NCBI GenBank assembly: GCA_963920635.1
Contig: OY987306.1
Location: forward strand, 11,178,001-11,242,000
Length of the DNA: 64,000 bases
Direction of reading: 5' to 3'
Origin: Pseudeuparius sepicola
Taxonomy: Eukaryota > Arthropoda > Insecta > Coleoptera > Anthribidae
Part shown: positions 1 to 11,352 of the stretch, one piece after another
How the letters are laid out: each line of letters opens with the position of its first letter
Numbering within the stretch: position 1 is the first letter of the stretch
Position numbers and translations under genes: made by a program
The notes under the pieces: generated by a model
Told to the model about the DNA's origin: nothing
The model's database searches: none
Seen by the model: the letters and a program-made list of their open reading frames with translations, nothing else

Positions 1-21
1 ATGATGTATGTAGGATGTGAT

Positions 22-551
22 CAGGGACTCTTTAAAATAAGGGGACCCAGCATGTCACAGTTCTATCACATAGGAAAAGTGAAGCCTTGAGGGGAAGTTT
101 GTTTTCTGTAGACTCCAAGGAGACCACAAGGGGGCTGGTACAAGGTTATGTTATATGTCAGTGTCCAACTGCCATCAGGTTTTATGTGACATACCAGTGC
201 CATAGATTCTAAAGGAGGCAAAATATTTCCCATCATAATTCACAATCTTTAAATTTTCTAACTTCGAGATACTCAGTTGTGTCAATTAAAGGTAATGCGG
301 TCATAATAAATTTGTTTCATCTGACAGTTGCCATATTCTTCACTTGTAGACACAACATTGTCAAGTCTAATTTTTAGAAATCATGGAAACCATTATTAAT
401 TTTTACTAACAATCGAGTAGGTACCTGTTATATTCATAGATTCTCCAATAAAATAGCATACTTGGCATCACTGATACCATTAGAATGATGAAAGAATAGG
501 CCTCACTTTGGAAAGTATAATGCTGGGTCCCCTTACTTTAAAGAGTTCCTG
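22..551. mobile_element. hAT-like miniature inverted-repeat element
   Basis: The ends are inverted repeats of about 32 bp beginning CAGGGACTCTTTAAA on the left and CAGGAACTCTTTAAA on the reverse strand at the right. The 8 bases before it (14-21, GATGTGAT) match the 8 after it (552-559, GAAGTGAT) at 7 of 8 positions. An 8-bp target duplication with a CAGG start is typical of hAT elements. The 530-bp interior has no useful reading frame, so this is a non-autonomous copy. Family assignment rests on ends only. Confidence 0.7.
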
Positions 552-559
552 GAAGTGAT

Positions 560-1281
560 GTATTCATATCTAAATAGATTTAAATTCCTTGCCTTGACTG
601 TCACCAAATCCAAAGATAACTCAATTTTAAAAGAGAAAAATATTTCTAAAAGTTTTAATTTTTTCTTAATTTTTTGTATTTCTTATTTTTTAGTGAATTA
701 TTAATTTTTTAATCTACGACGGTGTCATTATGACACATTTAGCATTGCCATTTAGATGTCATTATGGCGTTCATAATATCACGAATCATCAAAATCGATC
801 CAATAAGAAATTTCCTCCCCTATTTTCCACACTTACGAGTGGAATTTTTTCTTCAAATTTAGATGTGGCCACCTCTAAGGTACTGCTAAAGTAATCCCTT
901 TCTAATAAAAAGAGAATCATCAATATCGCGGGTGAAATTTTTTCTTCAAATTTAAATGGGGCCACCTCTAAGGTACTAACTTTCTAATAAAAAAAGAATC
1001 ATCGAAATCGGTTCAATATGAAATTGTATCCCCTATTTGTCCACCCTTAGGGGCGGAATTTTTTCTTCACATTTAAATAACATATTTTTTTTCTACAAGC
1101 GTGCGGAAAAGTGCAATCGCGTGCGGAAAAGTGGCACTTTCCGCACTTGTTAGGAAATATACTATGTTTTACGAATATAGGTATCCTTTTGCGCGAATAT
1201 ATTTTTCTTTCACATATTCGTCTATATGCCAAATATCCAAATATTTGTATTTGTATTTGTGTCAAGGCCTACCTACAATAC
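560..1281. other. AT-rich spacer with short degenerate repeats
   Basis: No gene is visible. A phrase containing GGAATTTTTTCTTCA followed by CACCTCTAAGGTAC recurs in imperfect form near 840-880, 930-975 and 1055-1075, together with AGAATCATC. It looks like a decayed short tandem array. The segment ends where similarity to a non-LTR retrotransposon begins. Confidence 0.4.
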
Positions 1282-3048
1282 AAATTTAACTCTAACCCTA
1301 AAGAGTTTTGGAAAGCCCTCCGGTACTTAAATCTAGGCAAACAGTCTTCATGCGGAAATGGTAACTGCACTCAATTCGACGCGGATGACTTTAACAATTT
1401 CTTCATCGATAATTTACCGCAGGTTGCAGCTACAAGTGTGGCGAGGTCTCACGTTAAATACAATGATATTCGTACGGCCGCTGACGATTTCGAGTTTGCT
1501 CCTGTTACGGGGGATCAAGTTAATCGGATTGTTCTGTCGCTTAAAAGTCATGCTGAAGGGCCTGATAATATTAGCTTAAAAATGATATCTTACCTTCTTC
1601 CTGCTCTAACCGAGTATCTGACCTATATTGTTAACACATGCCTACTTTCTGGCGTGTTTCCAAAGGCCTGGAAGCTTTCTGATATACTTCCTCTTGCGAA
1701 AAACAATAATCCCACCGACTTAAATCACTATAGGCCAATCAGCATTTTACCAACCTTGTCCAAAGTACTAGAAAAAATTGTAGTCCTACAACTTAACGAC
1801 TTTTGCAAGACGAGAGATATCCTGCCTCCCATACAATCGGGTTTTAGGCCTGGTTTTGGAACTTCTACAGCTCTGCTTAAAATATCTGATGATATATATG
1901 ATGCCAGCGATAAGGGATTGGTCACTTGCTTGATACTGTTGGACTTCACCAAGGCCTTTGATACCTTAGACCATGCCCTTTTGTGTAAAAAACTTCGATA
2001 TTATGGCCTTGGTGAGGGGGCAGTTAATTTTTTTAAAAACTATTTAGATAATCGTCACCAGAGAGTTTATGTTAAAAATAACTATTCAGATTATAGACTG
2101 AAAGCGAATGGTGTGCCTCAGGGCAGTGTCCTTGGTCCACTCCTATACCTTTTATATACGGCAGATTTTTACAAAGCCTTGACTCACTGTAAATCACATT
2201 TTTATGCGGACGATACGCAAATATACCACTCATTCCCTGTTGCTGACCTGCAGAGCTCAGTAATGCAGTTGAATGTGGACCTGAAGTCTTTAGTTGATGT
2301 TTCAGAAGCACACTCCCTGGTTTTAAATGAACTTAAAACTGAAATGTTGTTATTTGGAAGGTGTAGGAAAGAAGTTGAAAGTGATGATTCCTTTCGTATT
2401 TTCGTAAACAACGTTCAATTAAATGTCACAGACACTTGCAAAAATCTTGGCTTGTTCATAGATAGCGATATGAGGTTTGGTACGCATGTTAATCATTTAG
2501 TAAAAAAGGCATATGCGAAAATGAGACATTTATATCTGCAAAGAGACTACCTGTCATCTGATATAAAACTCAGGCTCTGTGATGCTCTTGTGTTATCGAG
2601 TATCTCTTACTGTAATCTGGTATTTTGGCCGGCCTTAACTCGCTGTAATCAAGTTTCGCTTCAAAAAATACAGAACTTTTGCATTCGGTTTTCTTATAAC
2701 TTAAGAAAATTTGACCACATTTCCGATAGTTTCGTTGCGTCTGGATGGTTAAATCTGGATAAAAGATTTACACTAAATATGGCCTGTTTAGTTTTTAAAA
2801 TTAATAAATATAAAGTGCCGCAATATTTACATTCCAAATTAGTTAAAATGTGCCAAATCCATAGTCGCTCCATGAGACACTCATCTCTATATGTAGTTCC
2901 CCGGCACTCCACCGCACAGTACCAGCAATCTTTTTCCTACTCTGCAGTAAAAATTTTTAACAGTATTCCCACCAACATCAAGGATTCCCTTAGCGTTCCC
3001 AGTTTTAGAAATAAATATAAGAAATACATACGTGGCATAGCTGTCTAA
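1111..3048 (+). CDS. reverse transcriptase of a 5'-truncated non-LTR retrotransposon
   Basis: The open frame is 645 codons, but LINE-like sequence starts only around residue 58 (about 1282); the upstream codons are fortuitous read-through. From there it reads as the linker and reverse transcriptase (RT) domain: LLDFTKAFDTLDH near residues 275-287, GVPQGSVLGPLL near 334-345 and the catalytic YADD at 365-368, followed by the thumb motif LGLFIDSD. The apurinic endonuclease expected upstream is absent, so the copy is 5'-truncated and cannot mobilise itself. The frame has no stop within the RT, so the insertion is fairly young. The clade is probably within the CR1/Jockey/I assemblage but is not resolved by eye. 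Confidence 0.85.
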   Translation: MQSRAEKWHFPHLLGNILCFTNIGILLREYIFLSHIRLYAKYPNICICICVKAYLQYKFNSNPKEFWKALRYLNLGKQSSCGNGNCTQFDADDFNNFFIDNLPQVAATSVARSHVKYNDIRTAADDFEFAPVTGDQVNRIVLSLKSHAEGPDNISLKMISYLLPALTEYLTYIVNTCLLSGVFPKAWKLSDILPLAKNNNPTDLNHYRPISILPTLSKVLEKIVVLQLNDFCKTRDILPPIQSGFRPGFGTSTALLKISDDIYDASDKGLVTCLILLDFTKAFDTLDHALLCKKLRYYGLGEGAVNFFKNYLDNRHQRVYVKNNYSDYRLKANGVPQGSVLGPLLYLLYTADFYKALTHCKSHFYADDTQIYHSFPVADLQSSVMQLNVDLKSLVDVSEAHSLVLNELKTEMLLFGRCRKEVESDDSFRIFVNNVQLNVTDTCKNLGLFIDSDMRFGTHVNHLVKKAYAKMRHLYLQRDYLSSDIKLRLCDALVLSSISYCNLVFWPALTRCNQVSLQKIQNFCIRFSYNLRKFDHISDSFVASGWLNLDKRFTLNMACLVFKINKYKVPQYLHSKLVKMCQIHSRSMRHSSLYVVPRHSTAQYQQSFSYSAVKIFNSIPTNIKDSLSVPSFRNKYKKYIRGIAV

Positions 3049-3227
3049 CTTTGATGTTTTATCGATTTATTACTTTCGAAATTTTCTTTATACATGTTTC
3101 CTAGTATTAGGTAATGGTTACGTGGAAGAGCACCTAGTGTGAACGTCGCCATCCTCTAATATTCATGTTTTATATTTCACTGATGTATTCAGTAAAGACA
3201 CTATTATTATTATTATTATTATTATTA
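1282..3227 (+). mobile_element. 5'-truncated non-LTR retrotransposon with ATT-repeat tail
   Basis: This covers the retrotransposon proper: the truncated ORF2, a 3' untranslated region of about 150 bp and a terminal (ATT)n run at 3203-3227. A simple-repeat tail instead of poly(A) is known for several LINE clades, including I-like elements. I found no clear target duplication, and the exact 5' boundary is uncertain by some tens of bases. Confidence 0.75.
3203..3227 (+). repeat. ATT trinucleotide tail
   Basis: About eight ATT units in a row form the 3' terminus of the preceding LINE copy. Confidence 0.8.
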
Positions 3228-3774
3228 AATACCCGAATGTATGGAACTTGTAGGTGATTAGTCATTAAAATCTGTTTTCTCCCAAGGAGAAGTTTTACTT
3301 GAAAGTAAGCTTTTGAAATAAATCCTACGTTTATCTCACATTTCGTGCCCAAGTCGGAGAATTTTGGAATTTTAGGCATGGAAATCCTGGAAAAGTCAGG
3401 GAATCCGGTTTTTCAGATTTGGTTGGCCTAATCTAGGGCCTAATACTTTGTTCTCGGGCCTAATACTTTGTTGCCAATCCTAAAAGTTAATCCTAGGTAA
3501 AGATAGTTCGCGTATATATAATTCGCATAAATATTTAAGAAGAATAATATAGAGTTGTAATAACTGTATATATATTTATGATATTTCTTCATATTTGTTG
3601 TTCCATAAAACCCATATAGCGAAGGGCCCATAACATTCTCCTCAATAAAATAAACCTTATTATTTTGTTTTCATTTATATATTAAGCTCGTATAAAAGCA
3701 CCCAATATAAAGAGACGTGTTAAGAAAATGGTCACGTATGAAACAAAATCAATGGAAGCTATTCCGGCAATAGC
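3228..3774. other. AT-rich spacer, no gene seen
   Basis: There is no supported coding sequence. A roughly 20-base phrase (GGGCCTAATACTTTGTT) is directly repeated at about 3437 and 3459. Confidence 0.4.
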
Positions 3775-4178
3775 GATGGTCGGGCACCGTCGCAATGACA
3801 AGGCCCGGCAGTTGAAAGCGATGAGTCGTCCAAGGGAGGGGGGCCTAGGTGCCAAATTCAAATTTCAAGATGTTAACTTGGTAAATTTGGTAAAAAAAAC
3901 ACTTTGAAACGATTGTTTTCAACTCGGATAGTAATCTACGAGAGCGAAAGTCATATTTTCAAGGGCATTTGGTGCATTTAGATATCTACTGGTAAAATTT
4001 TCATAATTGCAAATTATTATTTCTTATTTGCGTGCCTAGATACAACTAAATTCGAATAAATAAAACCATAAAACGTCCTGATTTTAAGGTGGTTAAGTTT
4101 AATCATGTAAAATTGTTAGGTATAACAATCCAAACCAAAACCACGAAACTCTTTTGATGGCCTTAACCCACTTTTACC

Positions 4179-4271
4179 TTAAAATGGGGTCTTTATGGAG
4201 GAAAAAGCGGACACTTTAGGACCGCCTTTGTAGTTTCCCTTGCAGTTGGGAACGGAACACGTCCACGGCAT
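4179..4271 (-). pseudogene. THAP-domain first exon, broken (copy A)
   Basis: From an ATG at 4271 the minus strand reads MPWTCSVPNC and then a lysine/glycine-rich stretch, the opening C-x4-C half of a THAP zinc finger. After about 30 residues it runs into a stop because the FPKDP segment preserved at 43050-43241 is shifted here. THAP domains bind DNA at transposon ends in P-type transposases; this copy cannot make one. Confidence 0.6.
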
Positions 4272-4524
4272 GATTTAAATAAGTCCGAAACTATAGACAC
4301 AACCTACAACCTATAAACTAAAATTGAATTTAAATCACTATATTCTGGATCATTGCTGTTTTACCACAGTAGTAATAAAACTGCACGTCCTATATTACTA
4401 AAAACACAGTCCAAGGCACAATGAACACAACAAACGTTCTTTAAAACAGGAAAATCGCCAGACAAGTAAACGTAAACAAGTACAAAAAGCTTCCTCCCTC
4501 CAATGACGTAGTGACGATTCGCTC

Positions 4525-5351
4525 GGCACCGTCGCAATAACAAGGCCCGCCAGCTGAAAGCGATGAGTCATCCAAGGGAGGTGAGCCTAAGGCGCCAAAT
4601 TATAATTTCAAGGTGTCAACTTGGTAAAATTTGGTAAAAAAACACTTTAAAATGATTGTTTACATATATAGCTCATGGTTTTACAACACGGATAATAATC
4701 TACGAGAGTGAAAGTCACATTTTCAAGGTGTTTTGGTGCATTTAGATATCTACCGGTAAAATTTTCGTAAATGCCAATTATTTCTTATTTGCCTGCCTAG
4801 ATACAACTAAATTCGAATAAATAAAACCATAAAACTTACTGATTTCAAGGTGGTTACGTTTAATCACATAAAATTGTTAGGTATAACACTCTCCAACAGT
4901 CCAAACCAAAATCCTGGAAAACTGTGTAAAAATAAAATCTCTTTTGATGGCCTTAACCCACTTTTCCTTTAAAATGGGGTCTTTATGGAGGAAAAAGCGG
5001 ACACATTAGGACCGCCTTTGTAGTTTCCCTTGCAGTTGGGAACGGAACACGTCCACGGAATGATTTAAATAAGTCCGAAACTATAAACACAACCTAAAAC
5101 CTATAAACTAAAATTGAACTTTAATCACTTTATTCTGAACCACTACTGTTTTACCACCTTATTAATAAAACTCCACGTCCTATATTACTAAAAAACACAG
5201 TCCAACACACAACAAACGTTCTTTAAAACAGGAAAATCGCCAGACAAGTAAACGTAAAGAACTTCAAAAAGCAACCTCCCGACCTCCCTGCGATGACGTA
5301 GTGACGTTTCGCGTCGCCAGCTGGCAGGCCTTTATCATTGCAACGGTGCCG
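4525..5351 (-). mobile_element. P-superfamily-like THAP element, copy B, nested in copy A
   Basis: The left end GGCACCGTCGCAATAACAAG and an inverted right end finishing GCAACGGTGCCG bracket a second, very similar copy, including the same minus-strand THAP exon. It sits near the right end of copy A, splitting off the terminal repeat of A. The 8-base flanks ATTCGCTC and GTTCTTTT agree at only 4 of 8 positions, so the nesting is inferred mainly from the two right terminal repeats in tandem (5316-5351 and 5361-5396). Confidence 0.65.
4969..5061 (-). pseudogene. THAP-domain first exon, start codon lost (copy B)
   Basis: This is the same exon as in copies A and C, but the start ATG has become ATT at 5061 and the same in-frame stop as in copy A follows the conserved cysteines. 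It is non-functional. Confidence 0.55.
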
Positions 5352-5404
5352 GTTCTTTTCGCCAGCTGGCGGGCCTTTATCATTGCGACGGTGCCGGATG
5401 GTCG

Positions 5405-6843
5405 CAATAATATAAATACCGAAGATCCGCATAGTTGACGTAAATTCGAACAGCGGCTTGCTATGCGATCTCGCAGATGCTGGCTAATAATAGCACAATG
5501 GTAGGTATTAGCTCTCAGATAATTAAATCAACAATGGCCTTCTACGCAACACATGCAACGTATGAGATATCGCTTCGAAACGAGAGGTCAGGGCACAATG
5601 TGTTCCCGAGACTTTGTATGCATTTATAGCAAACATAAATATAGTCCGGAGGGAACTGAGCTCTGAAAAGAATATGGTCGAGTAACCAGGGATACAATAT
5701 CAGGAATTCCAAAGAAATATATGGACTTCACATAATTATAAAAAACAAGGGCAAGAAACAAATTTCATTTTTTCGTTGTAGTTTTTTTTTTCCAACAGAT
5801 TTCTTTCGTTCTATTCTCGTTGGAAAGCAAATTGACGATTCACAAAAAGATTTAAAACGCTTCCAAAGTTGGTCAATTTTTTGTTGTACCTACCTATACC
5901 TACCAGATCTTGAGTAAACGCATATGGAAATTGTTCAGTTTTCTTTATTTATTGACAGGTATTTCCCTTTCTGATTAAATTTGTAACCTACCTCAGCTCT
6001 AACAATATATCTACTCATCCCGATCACTTTTCGAGAACATTTTTGGCTGATCCCGTTTAGTTAATATTTCATTTAGTTAATATTTAGTTAATATTTCAAA
6101 TCGTAACCGTTTTATCATTTCGATATTTTCTCAGAACTTTTCACTTGCACAAAAATCGATATTGCTCATCCCGTGTCAAACAGAGAGCATCTGGAGCTTC
6201 TGATAACAAGCATACCAATAAGGCATTCCAGAAAATAGAGGAAACTACCCTAATATGAGACCACATTACATTTTGTTCGGTATTTTGTATATGCGCAAAC
6301 TTACATCGAATAGGTACGTTTAATATAGTCTCTATTTGCACTGCAGTTTATGTAGGATTCCCAAATATTAACAGTTGTTGCGTAAATGAGAATTATAAAT
6401 AAAAAGTACAATCTTCAATTTTTAAAATTAAAATTGGGTGTCTCCAGGTTTAAGAGAAACACTACTAATTTTTATTTCAAAAACTTTAAAATAATATCAA
6501 TAGTATACAACAATTTAGTTACATAACACTTGACACACTTAACAGGTTCCTAATATGAAACAGTCTCATATTAAGGTTTAACAAAAATACTACTACCAAA
6601 AAATAATTTTTATTTCAAAAACATTACTTAAATGAATATAAGGTTAACACAGTATACAACTCTTTAATTATATAATACTTGACATTCTATTCAAAATTAT
6701 TAGTAATCTAAATTCGATGAAGCGAGTCTCCTTATATGAGATATCTCATATTAGGAACACTGGGGTGTCTCATATTAGGAATCCGATGTACATATCATAA
6801 AAAAAAATTGCCATAGTTAACAAAAATGTTACTACATGCGTTA
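5405..6843. other. spacer with recurring CTCATATTAGG motif
   Basis: No coding region is supported. Phrases close to CTCATATTAGG or CCTAATATGAGA appear around 6250, 6550-6580, 6735-6780 and, beyond an inserted transposon, at 8570-8610. The insertion at 6846-8318 therefore interrupted one older repeat. Confidence 0.45.
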
Positions 6844-6845
6844 TA

Positions 6846-8318
6846 CAGGGTGAGTTTTTTTTTCGATGCCCACTATGGGGATCTCGGAAACTAGCAGAGC
6901 TAGAACAAAGGTTAAATGGGAAAAGAATTGCAGTTTTTAATGCTGAATCTAATGCCCCTTTTGGATTTTTAAAAAAGTTCATGTCTCACTAGATATTTTG
7001 AAAAGAGTGATTTTTTGCTATTTCATCAGATCTCTGTAGCTCCGTTATTTCTGATTATACAGAAAAACTGTAGAGACAAAAATTTTAGATAATTTTGGAC
7101 TTAATAAGATAATTTGATCAATTTTTTTTTATGTTTGTGATTTTTGATATAGGATATAAACTTGTGTTTTTTTTTATGTAAATCATAGTTGGCTGTGGTC
7201 TTATTAAATCGGTCATTTTTTTAGCTTTCCAAAGATATAATACTCGGCATAGTTACTACAAAAAATAAAAGAGCTATGGCTAATTTTCTGATTTTTTTAA
7301 ATTTTCACAGTCGGCCATGTAATATTTTCATAATTACATAAATATGCTCTATTTTATAATAAGACATACTTCAAACTTTCAAATATTTTATTTTTAGCTG
7401 GTGACAAAATGTAACAAAATAAAACAAAAATTATCATGATGGAGCTCCACCACATAATTATTTGCCCGTAAGATATTTCCTAGATCAGCTCTATCAAAAT
7501 AGTTAGATAGGGAGAAATAGACCTATTTCCTGGCAGCCCCGATCCCCCGATTTGTCTGTTTTGGATTTCTTTTTGTGTGGAACAGTACAAAATAAAGTAT
7601 GAGACAATTGCTGAAATAAGAGCAGCTGTTTTAGAAGCAATTGCCAGTATTGACAGGCGCTCTCTAAGAAAGGCGACAAATTCAGTTAAAAGGTGACCTT
7701 TTAAAATATTAAATAATTTGAATTTGAGTTTTTTAATTTTTGTTTTATTTTGTTACATTTCGTTACCAGTTAAAAACAAAATAGTAGCAAGTTTGAAGTA
7801 TGTCTAATTATAAAATAGAACGTAATAATTATGAAAATATTCCATGGCTGACTATGTGAAAAATTAAAAAAAAATCAGAAAATTAGCCATAGCTCTTTTA
7901 TTTTTTATAATAACTATGCCGAGTATTATATCTTTGGAAAGCTCAAAAAATGGCCGATTTCATAAGGCCACAGCGAACTATGATTTACATTTAAAAAAAC
8001 ACAAGTTTATGTCATTTCCCAAAAATCACAAACAACAAAAAAATTGGATCAGAATATCTTATTAAGCCCAGAATTATCTAAAATTTTTGTCTCCACCGTT
8101 TTTCTGTATAATCAGAAATAACGGAGCTACAGAGATCTGATGAAATAGCAAAAAATCGCTCATTTCAAAATATCTAGTGAGCCATGAACTTTTTTAAAAA
8201 CCCAAAAAAGGCATTAGATGAAGCATTCAAAACTGCAATTCTTTCCCCATTTAACCTTTGTTCTAGCTCTGCTAGTTTCCGAGATCCCCATAGTGGGCAT
8301 CGAAAAAAACTGACCCTG
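6846..8318 (+). mobile_element. palindromic Tc1/mariner derivative (family 1)
   Basis: The ends are CAGGGTGAGTTTTTTTT and the inverted AAAAAACTGACCCTG, with TA on each side (6844-6845 and 8319-8320). The two arms are inverted copies of about 600 bp (roughly 6846-7440 and 7740-8318). The non-palindromic centre of about 300 bp holds a transposase tail. This is a deletion derivative of an autonomous long-TIR transposon. A second, truncated copy lies at 27183-28129. Confidence 0.8.
7505..7696 (+). pseudogene. C-terminal remnant of a DDxD mariner-type transposase
   Basis: The plus strand reads QPRSPDLSVLDFFLCGT near 7530-7580. This corresponds to the WPPRSPDxxPLDFFxWG block containing the third catalytic aspartate of the transposases at 52823-53378 and 59040-59362. 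After a frame change it reads ETIAEIRAAVLEAIASIDRR and ends at a stop at 7694-7696. The catalytic core upstream is missing, so this is a fossil inside a non-autonomous element. Confidence 0.7.
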
Positions 8319-8934
8319 TATAACTACTCTAATAATTATAAAATAACTTTTATCCAATACAAGAAGCTACAAAAATATATTAAACACTTACCACGTTATG
8401 TACCGAAGCTCTTTTGTGCACGTAGGGTTGAAGTAAACAATGCTGTTCTTAACCTAAAAATTTAGATGAGCTAGACACTGCACTAGGTACATGTGGCGAC
8501 TTATACCATTAGTGATTATTTGAGACATTGCCAACTAGATGGGAACTCTTACTTTAGGAGTTAGTGTGGGGTCTCATATTGGGAACTGTCTCATATTTTC
8601 TCATACTTTCCTCTACTCATTATGCATTGTTCGCGTTCACGGACCACAGAAGGCAAACGGGGCAGTTCGTAAACTGAAGAGACGAACTCGAATGTTCTAC
8701 TGCTGGCTCTACTCGACATCGGCGAATACCGAAATACGGTATGTCTCTGAGCAGTGTCATATAATACTGTATGTGGCAGTTCTAAAGGTGTCGTCTGTCG
8801 AACAATGTGTAAGAATATATCCATTTGCTTTTCCTTGCCGTTCATATATTTCTGAGGTCTCCAGTATCAAATTGGGACACACTGTATAGTGTCTACTTTT
8901 ATCTTTTTTCATCTTTTATCTTTATTTTTAGAGA
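8319..8934. other. decayed repeat, no gene supported
   Basis: This continues the CTCATATTAGG repeat interrupted by the preceding transposon. The segment 8630-8850 resembles 13570-13830 at the level of short peptides on the minus strand (FEF or FEL followed by SSxVYxLx), suggesting an old dispersed repeat. A possible transposon end (GGGACACACTGTA) lies at 8872-8886. Confidence 0.35.
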
Positions 8935-10065
8935 TAATCCTGATAAACCTGAAAGACCTTTAAAAACTGCTTGTTTTCACCTTCCTACAATTTTCAAAAT
9001 GCAAGTCCTGGGCCGGCTACGATTTTCTTTATATCCCCAATTACTGAAAATCATTTAGCGATTTTTTTATTTAAAATCTGACACCGCAACGTTAATAAGA
9101 ATACCCCACAAACCCCATACCAAATTTCAACAAAAAATATACATTCTGCCGAGCATTCTGCAGTTTGTCAAAGTTGAGCAAAATAATAATTTTAAAGGCA
9201 TGACTAATCAAGTGTGCCATGTAATCCCCTCGAAACAGCTGAATGATCAACAGGACCACTCATGGTGGTGGTGTGCAAAGATCCAATACAAAATATACAG
9301 GGTGTCTTCCTCTGTGCCATCTCAAAGTCCTGAATTTTTTTTTTTTTAAACGAACTAAGTCTAAAGAATACACAAGCGTACCATGAGTTAAGGTAGCTGA
9401 TGTGCTACAACAGAAAACGTACATAGAGAATACACCTATTGTAATCACCTGAGTTTACAGAGTTAATCATCGTTAAATGGTTGGGGACGGCTGGTGTCAA
9501 ATGTGTCAGATAGACGTGGGGTCCAGCGTATGTGCCATTCTTTGAGAGAAAACATCTAATAAGTTGTGCCTCGAGTTGTGCTTATTACTCTTATTATTAA
9601 AAACTGTAATCAACTGAGTTTATACTATATCATCTTAGAGAGTGACTTTGTTGAGAAAGGCCTATATTAAAATTGTTTTTTATTTGCTGGTTGACATTTT
9701 GTAAAAACTAAAAACACTTTGAGTGTTCCCGTTGATCACTCAACTGTTTTGAGGGGCTTCCATGGTATACTTGACTCGCCAGATGCCTTCAAAATTCCTA
9801 TTTTTCTCTACTTTTACACCCTGCAGAATGGAACTCCCTCTATATTTTTTGTCCAAATTTGGTATATGGGTGTTTTGGTATATTGTAATATTGCTGTGGG
9901 GTCAGATTTTAAATAAAGAAATCGCTAAATGGTTTTCTTGAAAATCGAGGGTTTATAGAAAATAATAGGCCCTGGATTTGCATTTTGAAAATGGTAGGAA
10001 GGTAAAAAAGCGGTTTTTGAAGGCCTTTCAAACAAAAAAGGGTCAGGCGATTATCTCGAAAAATA
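8935..10065. mobile_element. palindromic repeat element (family 2)
   Basis: The left arm (about 8935-9300) is matched in inverted orientation by about 9700-10065, including the phrases GCCGGCTACGATTTTC and ATTTAGCGATTTTTTTATTT. The same family occurs at 62563-63470, where the left end CAGGGTGCCCAACTTTATAAC is intact. Ends in this copy are eroded, so boundaries are approximate. No transposase is recognisable inside. Confidence 0.6.
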
Positions 10066-10079
10066 AGATTGTATGTATT

Positions 10080-10439
10080 TGTATAATACGTTTAAAAGTT
10101 CACCGTGGGTATATATTTTAACCAGAGGTAAAGTTGAACCACTCAGGTACGCCTATTATGTTTTTTAAATTCAAAAAAAAAATTTCCCTTTTTGGGTCAA
10201 AAAATTTCAAAAGTTTTGAGACCGCTGACTTCGTTGCGTTTTCCTCCATCATCCTAATTTGAAGTGTTCACACACTTCATAAAAATACTAATCTAATTTA
10301 CAGCAAACTGACAATTTTTAAAGTTTTATCTCATTTATTTTTAAATTTAAAAAAAATATTTCATAGGCGACCTCCAGAACTTTCTTTACCCCTGGTCCTG
10401 GTTAAAATTTGTGTAGGTACTAATCCAAGAATCACCCTG
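10080..10439. mobile_element. small palindromic element ending in CACCCTG
   Basis: The right end is ATTCTTGGATTAG in inverted form followed by CACCCTG at 10433-10439. The segment TTTTAACCAGAGGTAAAG near 10116 is an inverted match to 10380-10412. The left boundary is approximate. Its right TA is directly followed by the TA of the next element. Confidence 0.45.
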
Positions 10440-10443
10440 TATA

Positions 10444-11350
10444 CAGGGTGTTATTTAAGTAGGTGATTTTTTAAGGTAGGTGATTTAAGAGGTGATTCTT
10501 TGAGTGATTTTAAGACGAAAAGTTTATATAAACATAGGTCCGGTATCGCTTAGTTTTGAAGATACAGGGTGTCAAACTTTTAAAAAATATATATTTTTTC
10601 AACATCTTAATAATCCTTTAGCCGATATTGTTTAAATTGGCAGGATTATTTACGGTAGAAAGGGTTTACTTAGCCCTAAGTAGATTCAAATTATTAAGTC
10701 CAATGGCATCCCGGGAGGCACCGTGACCAATATTTTTGAAAAAAATGTGCGACACTAACTTTTTTGAAACTTTTATATTTTTCTCGCATTAGGGAACTAA
10801 GAATACAACTTTTTGGTCTCTAGAATTTTTTTCGTGTCGTACTTCGTTTTCGAGAGAAAAAATAAAAACCACTTTATTGCACGTCATTGCTATGTTGTTG
10901 CATTGCTGCTTTGTCGAAAACGAAGTAAGATACGAACAAGATTCAAGAGACCAAAAAGTTGTATTCTTAGTTGCTTAATGCGAAAAAATATAAAAGTTTT
11001 AAAAAAGTCAGTGGCGCACATTTTCTTTTTCTCAAAATTATTGGTTAAGGGACGCCACTGGACTTTATCATAATTGTAATCTACTTTTATAGGCCACTGG
11101 ACTTAATAATTTGAATCTACTTAGGGCTAAATTAACCATTCTCTACCGTAAATAACACTGCCAGATTTAAACAAAATCGGCTAAAGGATTATTAAGATGT
11201 TGTTGAACAAAGATTTTTTTAAAAAAGTTTGACACCCTGTATTTTGAAAACGAAGCGATACCGGATCTACGTTTATATAAACTTTTCGTCTTAAAAATCA
11301 CTCAAAGAATCACCCCTTGAAGTTTGGCTACGTACTTAAATAACACCCTG
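10444..11350. mobile_element. palindromic Tc1/mariner-like element (family 3)
   Basis: CAGGGTGTTATTTAAGTA at the left and TACTTAAATAACACCCTG at the right are perfect inverted ends flanked by TA (10442-10443 and 11351-11352). Arms of about 400 bp are inverted copies of one another, with a short central loop near 10870-10920. No transposase is seen. The left TA abuts the TA of the preceding element, so the two sit end to end. Confidence 0.75.
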
Positions 11351-11352
11351 TA

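Larger units (their letters stand above)
3783..5396 (-). mobile_element. P-superfamily-like THAP element, copy A
   Basis: The left end begins GGCACCGTCGCAATGAC and the right end is its inverted partner ending CATTGCGACGGTGCCG. It is flanked by a perfect 8-bp duplication, GATGGTCG, at 3775-3782 and 5397-5404. The minus strand carries the start of a THAP zinc-finger exon. An 8-bp duplication plus a THAP domain fits the P superfamily. Its right part is interrupted by a sibling copy at 4525-5351; the right terminal repeat of A survives at 5361-5396. Non-autonomous: no transposase catalytic domain is present. Confidence 0.75.

Noticed and set aside
8184..8465. 93-codon frame and its mirror at 6770-6982
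   Set aside because: The two peptides are the same because the frames lie in opposite arms of one palindromic transposon; no coding signal.
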